The notes: generated from the sequence alone by a model not told the origin. DNA of 64,000 nucleotides from Annona cherimola (GCA_030490835.1 CM059972.1:30669452-30733451), one strand, 5' to 3'. Positions 11,895 to 24,224 are shown, counted from the first letter of the stretch. Numbers and translations: made by a program.

Positions 11895-12020
11895 CTGGTC
11901 ACACTTCCAGAAACGCTTCAAGCGAACTGATCATTCTTCCAGAAACGCTTCAAGAGAATTGGTCCTGTTTCCAGAAACGCTTCAAGCGAACTGGTCACTT
12001 TTCCAGAGGCGCCTCAGGCA
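11895..12020 (+). repeat. 32-bp tandem repeat in the Gypsy leader
   Basis: Four imperfect units beginning ttccagaaacgcttcaag, each followed by 'cgaactgatca'-like sequence, the last diverged (ttccagaggcgcctcag). They lie between the primer site and gag. Possible packaging or structural signal of the element; function unknown. Confidence 0.7.
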
Positions 12021-12238
12021 AACAAGAACCCGTGGACCTCGAACATTCTCACGCGTGGAACTTAAAACAAATAAAATCTGCAAAAAATACAAAAGGACCT
12101 GGACTTGCAAGCATCCATCCAAAGGTTGATCTCCCTATTATTTGTTTACAAGTACTAATCACTTTTATTGATTGCTCAAGTTTTTCAAGTCAACCGTGGA
12201 TCGAAGCCCCGTGGTTACCAGATTGAGAGCGGCTAGGA

Positions 12239-13319
12239 TGGAGTCCGAGCAATCCTCACACCATGAAGATCGGGATCGCCAATTCAAGCAGTCCATTGAA
12301 GCCTTCATGACGGCGAAAGGATGCAAAAGCTAGAGGAGGTCCTGTCAAACATGGGACCACCTCTAATAGGCGGCTAGAATACGGCTACACCACCATTCTA
12401 TTCTCAAAGCCCGAACACGAAACAAGGCGGAGGACCTCAACAATCTTCCCACAGATCAAGGAACGATCACTACAAAGAAGAGGAGGTGGTCTTAGAACAA
12501 GGCCGCAATGAAATTCAAGACCTTAAGAATCAACTCCATAACCAACTAAAAGAAATGGAGGAGCGAATCCGACAACATCAAAGGGAGGGCTTGTCCTCGA
12601 TCAAAATAGAAGATCTATGCCCATTCCCCGACACCAAGCTACCCGAGAAGTTCGAGATACCGGCTCTACCCGCATATGAAGGAGACTCATGCCCAAGGGC
12701 TCATCTCAAGGCCTTTTGCGGCATCCTATACCCCTTGGTAAAAAGCGAAGAAGTCTTGATAAGATTATTCCAGCATAGCTTGAAGAAAGACGCCTTGGAG
12801 TGGTACACATCACTTGATTACCGGTTGATTAAAACATGGGAACAACTCTCCTTAGCCTTCATGGACCGCTTCTCATACAAGCTAAACATGGCTCCTAAAA
12901 GGGCTGATCTAGAAGCGCTCAAGGAAAAAGGGGACGAAACATTCTCCGAGTACGTGGCTAGATGGCGGGCATTGGCGGCAAAAATGAAGAGCCCATTGCC
13001 TTTGGACGAGCAAATCTCCATCATTATCAACTCAGCACACCCGAGCATCTCGGGATACCTCATCTCCCACCCTTATGTCAACTTCACTCAACTCCTCCAA
13101 GCCGGTGACCAAGTAGAGGCGGGAATCAGACATGACACTATCTCTCCATGGCCACAACAGGGGAATGCTATTTATCTTGAACATGCAAGACAGACATCTC
13201 AAATAGCGGACAACGACATGGAAGTCAATTTTGTCAAGGGTAATACTAAAACCTTTGACCCTTCTATTTTCATAACAAAAATCCAACCCTATGATGCTCC
13301 TGTCGTTTTACAAGGCTGA
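12239..13319 (+). pseudogene. gag: Retrotransposon gag (TAT/Ogre type), broken
   Basis: The likely original start is the ATG at 12239 (MESEQSSHHEDRDRQF). The frame is lost near 12310, an in-frame TAG sits at 12375-12377, and a long open frame runs from 12378 to 13319. That part has an N-terminal coiled-coil-like stretch and then the capsid-type gag core: PALPAYEGDSCPRAHLKAFC, RLFQHSLKKDALEWYTSLD, TWEQLSLAFMDRFSY and ETFSEYVARWRALAAKM. No zinc knuckle was seen. The open part has no good ATG of its own at the left end (GTG at 12486). Gag packages element RNA; with a stop and a shift this copy is unlikely to do so. Confidence 0.85.
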
Positions 13320-16300
13320 AATGCCAACCCGATCACCCTTCAAAGAAAATGCGTTGAGCCTGTCATTTTATTAGGAAAACCTGTCAAGCCTATGTAAGAA
13401 AATCCTACTCTACATAAACCACTTGTCGAGAAAAGAAATCTCTCCAATATTTTTCCTACAAACCCGGGTACTCCACTCAAAATAGCAAGCCAACCAACTT
13501 TGCCTCACTTGTCCCCAGAAAATGTCTTCATTCCAGTTAACTAACCAACATGCCCACAGTCTAAAAATGCAGAAGAGAACCTCAAATCTCCTTACACATC
13601 TACTCCTAGAATCTATCTAAAGCAGTCGTTGTCATCATCTACACCACCGTGTCCGGCCACGGAAGGTGAAATATTAATCTTATCAACAAACCAGACAAAC
13701 GCCTCAGAAAGGAAGTGCTAGCCAAAGAGCACAAATTTCAAGAAATTCCTGCACAAGAAAAGCCAAACGAAAAAAGCCATCTACAAGTCACAAGTGAATT
13801 TATCCCTCACACAAACAATCAAGCAGAGACATCTAAAAAATCTAAACAAACCATCATCAACATAGGCAATGTTGACAAAGTCGAACAGCCAACAAGGTTA
13901 GCCCCGAAAGTCGCAAAATGTGCAGGGCATACAACCGTCATCTATCAACCCACCGCCACAAATACATCTTTGTCAACACATTCACAAGGGATAGTTCAAA
14001 ATGGCTACTAGACAGTCTTTTTATCAAGTTTGGCAGGAAAAATGCCAATAACCAGTGAAGACAATATTTCATAGGGGGGAAAAAGCACACAAAAAGCAAA
14101 AGGCTGAGGGCATGCCAGAGAAGCATGGGGGCAGCCTACCAAAGCCGCATGCCAGAGAAGCATTAGATTCAAGCTACAAGGGAAAAATTATAAACAAAGG
14201 CTAAAGGGCGAAAGGTGGAGAAAAATACATTTATATCATCCCGAAGCATGGGGGCAGGCTGTTCTGAAGGAAAATGACACAAATTACTTTTATATTATGT
14301 TCCATCTTGCCTCAAACAAAGTTTGGGACCCAGGAGGCAAAGCTACATGAGGAAAGGGACGACATTCGCCTTTCTGCACTCTCTATGAAAATGGGGACAA
14401 TCCATAACTGGTGAACTGCTGTTGCTGGAAAAAAGCCTCGACGACCTAAAAAGTTTCAGGGTTCCACAGCGCCTCTCGCAAAGCAAACTTCCAGACACCC
14501 GTAGCAACCCCGTAGCCTTGAAGGACAAATGCAGAAAGCATGGTGAAGAGATTTTGAGCCGGACGGACGAGAAAATCGTGCAAAAACTAGAAAATACGGA
14601 ATGCACGCGCAAAATCCGGATTTCAGCAGGAGGATCGCGGAAAAATCGAGCAAAATCTGGGAAATACGGAATACACCCGCAAAATCCGAATTTCAGCAGG
14701 CGAATCGCGGAAATAAAGGAGAACACTGATAGACCTAGAAAGTTTTTAGGTCTATATATATATAATGGATACACAGCGGTCCTATGCAGAATTTTCAACG
14801 GCCTACGGCCTACAAAGGATTAAAACGTCCCAAGAAACATCAAAGACAAGAGCCTTACAAGATCAATGCCTTGCAGAAGCAACATATCCCATACATACAT
14901 CAAAAGCACGAGACAAAAAGGTTATCCAAAAAACGAGTCGGTATTCACACGGCTTTACATCCAAAAATGGGGCATCCAAGCATGTAGATCTACAAAAAAC
15001 ATATAATTTGGCCAAAAAAAAGGGAAAAAGATGAGGAAAAGTCTTCAAAGCATCACACCGACAACCCTAGCTCGAGCAAGGACGTCGCCACCTGAAGCCG
15101 CATGACGACCATCAGAGAAGAAATTTGGAGCCCGAGCATTGCACCCATACTTCGTGTACCACAGATCATAACTCTCTTTTGGAATAGGGGGCACTTGCAA
15201 TAAGATCATGCATCCACTGAGCATTCCCGCCACAACATTTGCAACAGGATCGCGCATCCACCAAGCATAGAGGTAAACATAAAATTATCACACGACTACA
15301 AAAGAAGGCAACCATCCCGTCAAGCATGAGCAACTTAGAAACAAGAGAAAAGTCATCATGGTAATCATATCGGGCAAAAACAAGTCTACAAAAGGAGAGA
15401 AGGTAATCATATCGAGCAAAAACAAGTCTATAAAAGGAGAGAAGGTCATATAAACTACCGGTATCTTTGTACTCCACAATTGGCAATAGAAATCAAGGCT
15501 TCTCACCCGCTCATCATCAAGCAAAGGTCATATAAAATACCGGCAATTGTCAAATAGCGCATAACAACCGACAAGCAAAAGAGGAATGACAGCATACAAG
15601 GGAGTACCTGCTAAACAAACAATGACCAGCCACACCGCAAGGTCCGACAAAGACAAGCAAAACAACCAGAACCAATGACCAAGCACTGACTTGTGGCGTT
15701 TCAGCAATAAGCCTCACAAGCTACAAAGAAACAGAAGCTTGATCAAACAAGGAAAGGGCGAAAGGACGGAGCAACTCCAATGCCAAAGCAATTGCCTCTA
15801 AAACGGCTGCTCCAACCACCAGCGCAGCAGTTACAAACATGACAGCAATGGGAAGAATAAGATAGCGCAAAATCTCTCCCTTTTCTTCTATCCGCACATC
15901 TCCAAAACCCCATGATGCGGTAGCCGTCTCCACAGTCAAGGCAAATGTCAGTCAGCAAAGAACAGGAGCTCTAAAAAAATAAAAAAAAAGAAGAGAAAGA
16001 GAGAGAGAGAAAAAAAAAGGGAAAGGGAGGAGATACCTACCGATCAATAGCAGCAACTCTAATGAATGCCGGTGATTTTCTCACCATCTGACCAAGTGCT
16101 CGCCGGCGCTAACAGACATTCGGCTCACCCAAATCGCACCCGCTAGCACCTGTAGTCACCCAACAATGTTGTCATTAACACCGGCCGCAAGAGAAGAACA
16201 AAGCAAAAGAAAGGGAAGAAGAGAGTGTCGCTCAGCGCAGCAACCAATGGCCATTGCCCGGTTAGGCCTGGAACAGCGTCAACAAAAAGTAGAGATGATT

Positions 16301-17368
16301 GTCGATAGACCCCCGAATCACCTAGGTAGCGGTACTAAATCACCCAACAAAAATTGCACAGCCGCTCCACACCGGTAAACAACCAAAAGATAGCACCGAC
16401 ATATGATCAGTAACAAAGAAAAAAAAAGAGAGCCTTACTGTAGCAACCGGAGGAAAAGGAGAAGGTGACCGGGGCAGCAACAGCTGTGGTTGCGGAAAAC
16501 AAAGGGGGCAACAGCAAGCAAATCCCCAGCAACAGCAATGGCAGTAGCCGAAGCGGAAGACGACCGATGACAATAGCAAGGGTGGCAGCAATGCAGCCCG
16601 AACCCAACCCGCGGCAGCGATCCCGACGGTAGCAGCAGCAACATGGTGTCGGAAACAGAGAAGACAACGGCAGCTACTCATCCCAAACAATCAGCGGTGG
16701 TGGCAACTGACAGCAATAGCGGCAACGGCGGTAACCGGTAACAGCCATAGGCGGCCGCGAGCCCACGGCAATGACAGCAGCGCCCCTTCACGACCCCGAC
16801 AATGGCGACAGCGGCTGTCGACAACCGAAGAGGAAAAATACGGCAGCAACAAGCGGCACAATCCAATCGTTGCCGAAGAAGAGAAACGGCAGCACGGCAG
16901 CAGCAACAGCGACCGCACAGCAGCGGCGGCGACAACGATTTTAGCAGTGGCAGCAGCCGGAAGGGAAGGAGGAAGAAACGACCAACCAGCGAGAAAAGAA
17001 AAAAGGGAAAATCGAAGAATAGGGCCCCCATTGGGGACCCTAAAATTTGGTAAAATGGCAGAAAGCTCCCCGCCATCTCCAAAAATTGCGAAATCACCCG
17101 GATTCAAGACTAATGCGAAACAAGCCAGCAAGTCCACAATTTTTCAAAAAGGACCACTCTCCCATAAGAAACATCGTGAGTTTGCAGAAATTGCGAAGTG
17201 ACCCAAAAAAAACAACAAAAAAAACCAAAAAAAAAAACAACGAAAAAACAAAAACAAAAAAACAAAAAAAAAGAAGAGAGAAAAAAAAGAGTGTTTAGGT
17301 CAATGCCAAAAGGGGTGTCCGGCACTTTGCCATTCACCGTCAAGATGCCTCTGGCAAAGGGGGGCAGC
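13320..17368 (+). other. Gypsy element internal region without pol
   Basis: Four kilobases with no recognisable pol domain on either strand. There are direct repeats at 14575-14730 (two units around aaatccgatttcagcagg-like words, 'ggaatacacccgcaaaatcc') and a 42-bp tandem unit at 15360-15401 and 15402-15443. A CAG/GCC-rich, GC-rich block spans about 16440-17000, followed by an A/C-rich tract at 17205-17290. The long minus-strand frames across 16340-17137 are Leu/Cys/Ala-rich readings of that low-complexity block, not proteins. The polypurine tract lies at the right edge. Confidence 0.75.
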
Positions 17369-18584
17369 TGTTGACACCCCACCCTTGGGCCCAAAGATGG
17401 ATAAATTGAAATGAATTCCAAACCCAAGCAAATTCAAGGCAAAAGGAAGTTCAAGCGAGCTAAGCGGGCCCTTCCGAACTCAACCCACGGGAGCAAAGCT
17501 CCACCAAGCCTCAAAGCAGGCTTTTCAACAAACCAGATCCAGCCCACAAAGAGCAAAGCTCCTACAGGCCACCTCAACGGGCTCCACAATGTAGCCCACC
17601 AGATTCAACTCACCAGACACAGCAAATGGGCTCTACAATGCAGCCCACCAGATCCAACCCACCAAGCCTCAAAAGCAGGCTTCTCTACAACTACCCATCG
17701 GACCTCTACAACGGCCCACCCAAAACAACGGGCTTAGCCAAGCTCTAGCCCATAAAGTTCCAGCCCACTATGGAAGAAATCCACCAAGCTCAAGCCTATG
17801 AACCAAGTTCAACATCTCAAGTGGCCCAAGGCCCATGCTCTCATCTCAAGCTCAAGCCCATGAACCAAGTCCAACACCTCAAGTGGCCCAAGGCCCATGC
17901 TCGCATCTATAAAAGGAGGAGCCCCCCTCCTCCTCAGGACACACTCGAAGAGGCATCCCAGAGGGGAGGACGGGAGTCTGCAGCAAAGCCTCAGCGTCCC
18001 GTTTTTTTCCGCTCTCCAAGCTACGAGCTTCTCTTCCACATCCTCCTTTTCCATCTCTCCCATTCTCTCAAGTCTTTCCTTTTCCCCCTTTCACGTCGTG
18101 TAAACCGCCTCGGGTTGGCAGATTTTGCCATATTTGCTTCAATCCGAAGGCCGGAACCCAGACTCTGTACGACTAGTGCCTTATTTCATTAAACAGGGGT
18201 TGATCTCCCTTTAAAGATCAGTGGCGACTCCGTTTTTTCTTTATTTTTGCGTGCGTGTTTGAGTTAACGCCCCGGCAAGGCGGGTGCACGCGGGTCCACG
18301 GATTCCAGCATAATACGCTGCCGTTATGTTGCCGGATTTGTGACTTGATCCATGTACGGAAAGCCCCGTCTTAGCCGTTATGCCGCCGAATCCACGAGAG
18401 AATAGCCATATGCCAGATTTATCTAAAAACCATGAATCCTAACACGTTTACCCCATGTGGATGCAGGAAAACTAAGCCCACGCTGCTGTCTTGGAGGCGT
18501 TGAAAACCCATCCGGTACGGCCCAGATTTCCAAGGCGTGGAAAACCATTCCGAGCCCATCGTAGCGCTCGCGGCGGGTGCTATG
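17369..18584 (+). repeat. Right LTR of the Gypsy element
   Basis: Collinear with the left LTR with scattered changes and few small gaps. TATA box at 17908-17914 and PBS-like TGGCGACTCCG at 18232-18242. High LTR similarity means a fairly recent insertion; a count of differences would date it. Confidence 0.9.
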
Positions 18585-18589
18585 AATAC

Positions 18590-19298
18590 ATTTCATTTTT
18601 TTTTATATATTATAAATATGCTCAACAAGTTATATGAGGGAAACAACAAGCTTCCACCATGGAAGATAGCAAGCTCTCACCTGTTAATATGAAAGATAAC
18701 ATACTCTCATTTATAGTCAAAACGCGTACTGGGGATTTCAACACTGCCGTCAATGGGCAGTTGCCTGGTTGGCCATGGAGACCCCAATTAATGTTGCTAA
18801 TTTGCTACTTATTGATGTGGTAAGGAATTTATTTAGTGTTTTTATAATATATTTTAATCACTCTTCATTAAAATTTTAAATTAAGTATTTTTATTTGTAT
18901 TTCGATTATAATTTCCTTTGACAACAAATATCCCAAAAATAAAAGCTGAGTCCAACTCAAATTTCAAATAAATACTTATATCATAAAAATTTTTGACAGA
19001 CCAAAGCCCACAGATATATCAACACAACAAATTCACAAATGCGAGCAAGCAACAAGAATTATTCAATGGCTCTCCGTCACAACAGTATTCAGAACAAATC
19101 AACTTTCAAATCAGTATTATATCAAACTCATTTGACAGAGCAAAGACACAAAGATACATATAATATAACACAATAAAGTCACAAAGGCATGCAAACAACT
19201 GGAATTATTCAATGGCTCTGTCACAGTATTATTGAGAAAAATTCAGATGCAAATGCAAACTCCACACCGGCTTATCTGCTCGTATCATGATTCATGAG
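18590..19298. other. Gene C 3' flank
   Basis: Unassigned AT-rich sequence. 'gacagaccaaag/gacagagcaaag...cacaaa' and 'ggaattattcaatggctct' words are each repeated around 18990-19230, so this is an old imperfect tandem duplication of roughly 145 bp. Confidence 0.45.
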
Positions 19299-21386
19299 TC
19301 ATGGCTTTTTCAGATATGCTCTGGCAATGGCCCCACCTCCACCTTTGGGCAAGAAGCCCCCAGGCTTATGCTCGTCTCCTGTGGAATAGACAGTCCTCAG
19401 GATCTCAGCGGGTGTCCGGGCGTACGAGAGGGAGTCCTTGTTAGCTGACAACACGTTGCTGGTGGTCTGCTCCTCTGCGCCCAGCTCCAGCGGGACCATC
19501 AGCCCCTCGTCTTTGATGCCGCAATGGGCTAATCTGTTCCGCAGCATCGATACACGGTTCGTGAATTCCACAACTGTGTAATTGTATGGGTGCACGTATT
19601 CCCCGCCTCGCTCGTACAGCAAGGCCCGGATCACTGCGTCTTGCCCAGCTTCTACCCCTAACAGACCTGCCAGAAGCTGCATCCATGTGCACCCAAGACC
19701 CAACCGTGCAAAATAAAATAAAATAAATTTCATCAAATTCGATATATCCATCCACAATATATGTATTTTTTTTTTTTTGGGGTGAAAATCTACAATATAT
19801 ACATACATACATACATACACGTACTTTTAAGGATTATAATACCATACAATGAATTGTTACTCGTGCATTTTATATTTTTGAGTACTTTTTCGTGTTTTTG
19901 GCCCAAATATGTTTACTTCATATAACAAAATTTATTATCTTTGGATTTTTTACATATTTTTTTTTATATAAAATTTCAAAAATAAAGACTTGCTAATGCA
20001 GATCATAATATCCATCATTTTGACTGGGATTAATATTGACACAGCTTGTTGGTCCAATAACATCACCTTACCCCATTTTTTTTTACCATTTTCTTGCCTA
20101 TAGTAACTGCGGTTGTTGGCTTGTCGTAGGGGGCAAAAAAAAAAAAACAAACATACTCTTAGAAAACAATAAGCCAGTTGACTTGTGGGCCACAAATTGC
20201 CCGACAAAACCTAGGACTATCTGGTCAAGACCTGGAAATCGATTCTTCGAGCCTCCAATCAACGATTACCCATTTGAAAAAGAAACATAAATTGGTCGTC
20301 CTAATCCTCTGCAATTGGTTTTACGAAATCGAATTCATCAATATTCAGGGCTTATGACGCTTGTCTTGATGATGAAATCTAAATAAATTATTTTAATCAT
20401 AGTTTGGGGTTGGGGTACGTACTTAAATATACAATTGTTTATAAAGATTATTTATAAATGATTGAAAACACTTGTATCTATTTATTCATAGACACATTAA
20501 GATGTTATAATAATTTATAAAATTATTCATCTATGTTGGAAGAACGTTTTAAACGATGTAGATGTTTAATTAATAGTTTTGAATATCATATGAATATTTA
20601 AGGGCACAACTTAGATAAGGTACCAATGAGTTAATTTATTGGGTATTTTAAAATTGGTAAAATAATTTTTTATTTTTATATCTATAGAGTAGAGTATGTT
20701 CCAAAAAAAGTACATGAGTTAATTAGGTTAAAATAGGTTCTAAGGTGCGGATATTTAGAGCCGACTCAAATTACTAATATATATTAAATTGAAATATCTT
20801 TTATATTGAAAGATATAAATATATTATTTAAATATATAGAAACTTATTTAATTTATCTATTATTTAATAAATTTAATAAATATATTTTTAAATTATACTA
20901 CGGTCATCTTCATTATAAGTTTTGAATAAGATTTATAATAAAATTATAATTTTCAAATATAACATAAAAACTATTTTAAAGAGCCTATTTGGAACTAAAA
21001 TCAAAATTTGCCCAACTTAAAAAATAGAATATGATAAATTTAGAATCGACTCAGCCTAACAAGATAAAGGTTAGGTCAATCCAAACTAGACTTACCAAAT
21101 CGAAATTGCACCCCGTGCTTATCAACTAATTTTATTGTGTTAAGTATCCATAGATATTAGAAGCGGTCATGGATATCTTGAAACTCATGTTTTTTCTATC
21201 GGTATTGGTACAACCTCACATCTGATATGAGACAGAATTTCTATCTATTTTTAGGAGAGAGAATAAGTTTTTAGCTGGACACGGAGGTCCCACATAAATT
21301 TTTGATCCACGTGGAAATGAACGTACGAGATACGACCGCATGGCACCTAGGCCTCCGTCGTCACCAGCCTCGTTCGCCAGATCGGC

Positions 21387-21417
<31 letters not shown>

Positions 21418-24175
21418 CTTCTGATGGAAGTTCGCCAGATCGGCCTTGGAACCCCCTGTTTTAGCACCATATGCATCTGTTGGGATGGCAAAATCAAAAT
21501 GAGATACCCGTGGCTGACAGCAAAATCAGTGAGATTTCCGTGGTTATTGAAAAACCACTCATTTGTATGTCGCCGAATGATAATTTCCGACCGGTCAAAA
21601 AATATGTTTCTTGAATTTTTTTTTGAAAAATAATTTTATAAACATGTTAATCTCGTTATATTTAATTTATAAATCAATTTTTAACATTTTTGGATATATC
21701 TATATATTTATTTTGGATTTTTAAATACAGGAGTATTTAAGTCATTTTAAGAACATTTAAAATGACTTAAATATCCCTGTATTTAAAAATCCAAAATAAA
21801 TATATATACATATCTAAAAATGATAAAACTTGGTTTATAGATTAAATATAATTAGATTAATATGTTTATAAAAAAAATTTCAAAAAAAAAAAGCAAAAAA
21901 ATATATTTTTTGACCGGTCGGAAATCTGGTGATTTTCGACCGGTCTGAAAAGATCGGTACTCATGTATGTCTAGTGCAATTTTTTTTTTCCTTCCACGGA
22001 TAGCATTGGCCATGGCCCAAAAGTTCCTTCCACTTTAGACAACACATATGTTCTTTTAATTCCTCTCTTACCCTTCTCCTCCTTAGCCAATTTTTTGCTA
22101 TTTTATATATTTTTAGCCCGTGCTTAATTGGTAATTTTTCCAGAGGTTATATTCTATTTTACAACTTATGCTCAGTAACCATGGATTTTGTAACAGCCTC
22201 GATTTTCTGATGAAAGTAAACTCTTAACCGATCAGATTTTTGGCCGGTGAATTTTAATAGAATATTGTGGCAAGCCTAGATATAGTTAGAGCCATGTTAT
22301 GATACTGTTAAATCATACACAGAGTAACCTAGTAGTGTTGATCAATGAGTTAGATGATGAATATCGACTTCAAAATTTTAAATTTCATTAAAAAATTAAA
22401 AGAACATCTATCCAATATATTAATTAGAACTATAATTTAGGCGGTTTGTATATCATCTAGTCCATTAGTCACAAAATCAAGTCGGATACAATATGAAGAT
22501 ACGGGGAAGTGATCCGTAGCTAAGTAAGGCACCTCACTTCAAAAAATCCATTAAATTTTTTTCTTTTTTCGTTATAAATTGTTAATATATATGTATTTAA
22601 TATATAAATTAAGTTTTATCATTTTTGAATATGTATATACATAATTTTTAGAAAATTTAAACTTAAAGGTTATTGTAGCCATTTTCACCAGTTTATGGAA
22701 AAAAAGCTAAAAAATTTTAAATGAATTTTTTAAAACGGATTAAGTCAGCTATTGCTTAGTCCGGGCTAACAGAATTATTTTTTCCAAGATATCATAGTTT
22801 TAATTTATGTAGGCGAGTTAAAATTTTGGTCAAAATTGACCGTGTAACAGTTTGAATCAAAGGTTCCTTTGTCTTTAACAATATGATTTTTTTTTTTTGC
22901 AAATAAACTTTAAAAATATATAGTTCTTATTCGCAATATTAATTGTTATGGAATATAAATCACGAAGTTGAAAACTAAGGAAAGTCTTGGATTGCAGTTT
23001 CTCCACAAGCCCGCCCAAAGTCCATGCGCAATCAAGCAATGTATAAATAGCTGTGATTTATAAGAAGCCACGTTCGAAGTATCTTGCTCAAGACTGCATG
23101 ATCCTGAGATTTATCTATTTATTTATTTATAAATGACCCTGAGCTTTTTTTTTCTTGTTTTATTTATTCTTAATTTATTTATATTTGTTTTTACATATTT
23201 AGAAAATTAAACATACTTAGACGAATAAAACATCGCATCATTTTAAGCATATTTAAAAATACAATACTAATTAAACAAAATAATACTACCAACTCACGGT
23301 GAGCTGGGTGTATTCCAGTGAAATATTTGGAAGCATATATATATATATATATATTTGCATAATGAAATATATATGATCAACCAAAGCACTTATATAGCGA
23401 GCGAAAAGTGAATTGAAGGGGCAAAGAAAAGAAAAAAAAAGAAGTAGAGATGGAAGGTTTAATTGCTTACTCTTTTAGAGACATAGCCGTCTATATTTGG
23501 ATTAGTGCCCACATAAGCGACAAGACCCACGTACGGAATTACATAGGATGCTAATAGATAATTGATGCTGTTGGCGTATGGATCGAAAGGTGGGGTAAGT
23601 GGGTATCCAAATGCACTGTCGAATATAGCAGCGAAGTTTGCAGCGCTCAGGTTGTACAGAGGCCTCGGAAATCCACCAACCGTCGATTGTATGGCCCTGC
23701 AATACATGCAAGAGAGTAGTCATAAAACAAGTGAATGAGAGAGAGACGTTGATGCATGTGAACTAAAAGTTAGATAAATATAGATGAGATGGTTTGATCG
23801 ATAGTTGGTTGATAGATACCTCAAATGGCCCACTTCTTGTAATCCAAACTCTGCAATGATCCTCTGCGTGATGTTATCGAGATTGGCCTTCTGAGCTCCG
23901 ATGGGAGGTGGGCCACCCATGGCCAACTCCGGATCAAATGCGTCGAGACCACGCGCAAGAGCTCCAAACAAGAAGAATTCAGTCTCCAAGAACTCCAAAT
24001 TCAGAGCGAACTGGATTTTATCCACGTCCCCAGGATAAACTGGCAAACCCGATGGAGGACTTGGCTCACATGCTGGATCCGGTCGACAAACCGGAGCAAG
24101 GCAGCCTAACCACATGAAGAAGAAGAAGAAGAAGAAGAAGAAGGAAGGGAAAACTGGCTTGCTTGCCGTCGCCAT
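19299..24175 (-). CDS. Desiccation-related protein PCC13-62-like (gene C), long second intron
   Basis: Exons 24175-23820, 23696-23471 and 19676-19299 give 319 residues. Splice sites are canonical (gtatct/ttgcag, gtaagc/atgcag), and exon phases and the 226-nt middle exon equal those of A and B, which is why I join the distant last exon to the first two. Signatures: NLEFLETEFFLFGA, ELAMGGPPPIGA, PPFDPYANSINYLLASYVIP, EAGQDAVIRALLY, SYARTPAEILR. It is the most diverged paralogue: HLEAD is FLETE, and the signal peptide core is a run of nine phenylalanines encoded by a GAA/TTC microsatellite (24118-24147), followed by a Cys/Pro-rich linker. The second intron is 3,794 bp and holds transposon debris. 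The alternative that two partial genes lie here is less likely, since the parts complete one protein exactly. Confidence 0.85.
19930..21371. other. Gene C intron 2, right of exon 3
   Basis: Intron sequence; no coding frame supported. An F3-like segment lies at about 20420-20600 ('ttcatagacacattaagatgttataataatttataaaattattcatc'). The remainder is AT-rich and unassigned. Confidence 0.4.
21372..21444 (-). mobile_element. Extremely truncated retroposon scar
   Basis: A 15-bp direct repeat, gttcgccagatcggc, at 21372-21386 and 21430-21444 encloses 27 T's (21387-21413) and 16 further bases (aattcttctgatggaa). Read on the minus strand this is a 16-nt body, poly(A) and a target-site duplication: the mark of LINE-type target-primed reverse transcription that stopped almost at once. 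It lies in intron 2 of gene C. Confidence 0.75.
21583..21925. mobile_element. F2 fold-back MITE with long inverted arms
   Basis: The ends atttccgaccggtcaaaaaa (21583) and its complement ending at 21925 are near-perfect inverted repeats, and matching continues inward over most of the element to a turn near 21752. 'ccaaaataaatatatat' and 'aaaatgataaaacttgg' are F2 core words. Inside intron 2 of gene C. A second 'cgaccggtct' word lies just to the right. Confidence 0.8.
22560..22740. mobile_element. Degraded F2-like fragment
   Basis: 'tgtatttaatatataaattaagttttatcattttt' resembles one F2 arm; the mirrored arm is largely lost. Confidence 0.35.
24118..24147 (+). repeat. AAG microsatellite in gene C exon 1
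   Basis: (aag)n on the plus strand, read as consecutive Phe codons on the minus strand. It supplies the hydrophobic core of the gene C signal peptide. Confidence 0.9.
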
Positions 24176-24224
24176 CGATGATGTAGATCTGCCTATACCC
24201 AAATGAGAGAAATGGGCAAGCTAG

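Larger units (their letters stand above)
10321..18584 (+). mobile_element. Gypsy (TAT/Ogre-like) LTR retrotransposon, gag-only, non-autonomous
   Basis: 8.26 kb. Two LTRs of about 1.22 kb (10321-11537 and 17369-18584) are nearly identical by eye and start TGTTGACACC. The primer-binding site tggcgactccgctgggg (from 11541) matches the tRNA-Arg type used by the TAT/Ogre lineage. A purine-rich tract (aaaggggggcagc) precedes the right LTR. The only recognisable protein is a damaged gag; there is no protease, reverse transcriptase, RNase H or integrase, so the element must have been moved by an autonomous relative. Flanks attac (left) and aatac (right, 18585-18589) are a probable target duplication with one change. 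The right LTR seems to end in tg rather than ca. Orientation is plus from LTR, primer site and gag order. Confidence 0.9.

Noticed and set aside
16340..17137. Long minus-strand frames rich in Leu, Cys and Ala
   Set aside because: Translation of a low-complexity CAG/GCC block in several frames at once; no domain and no start context.
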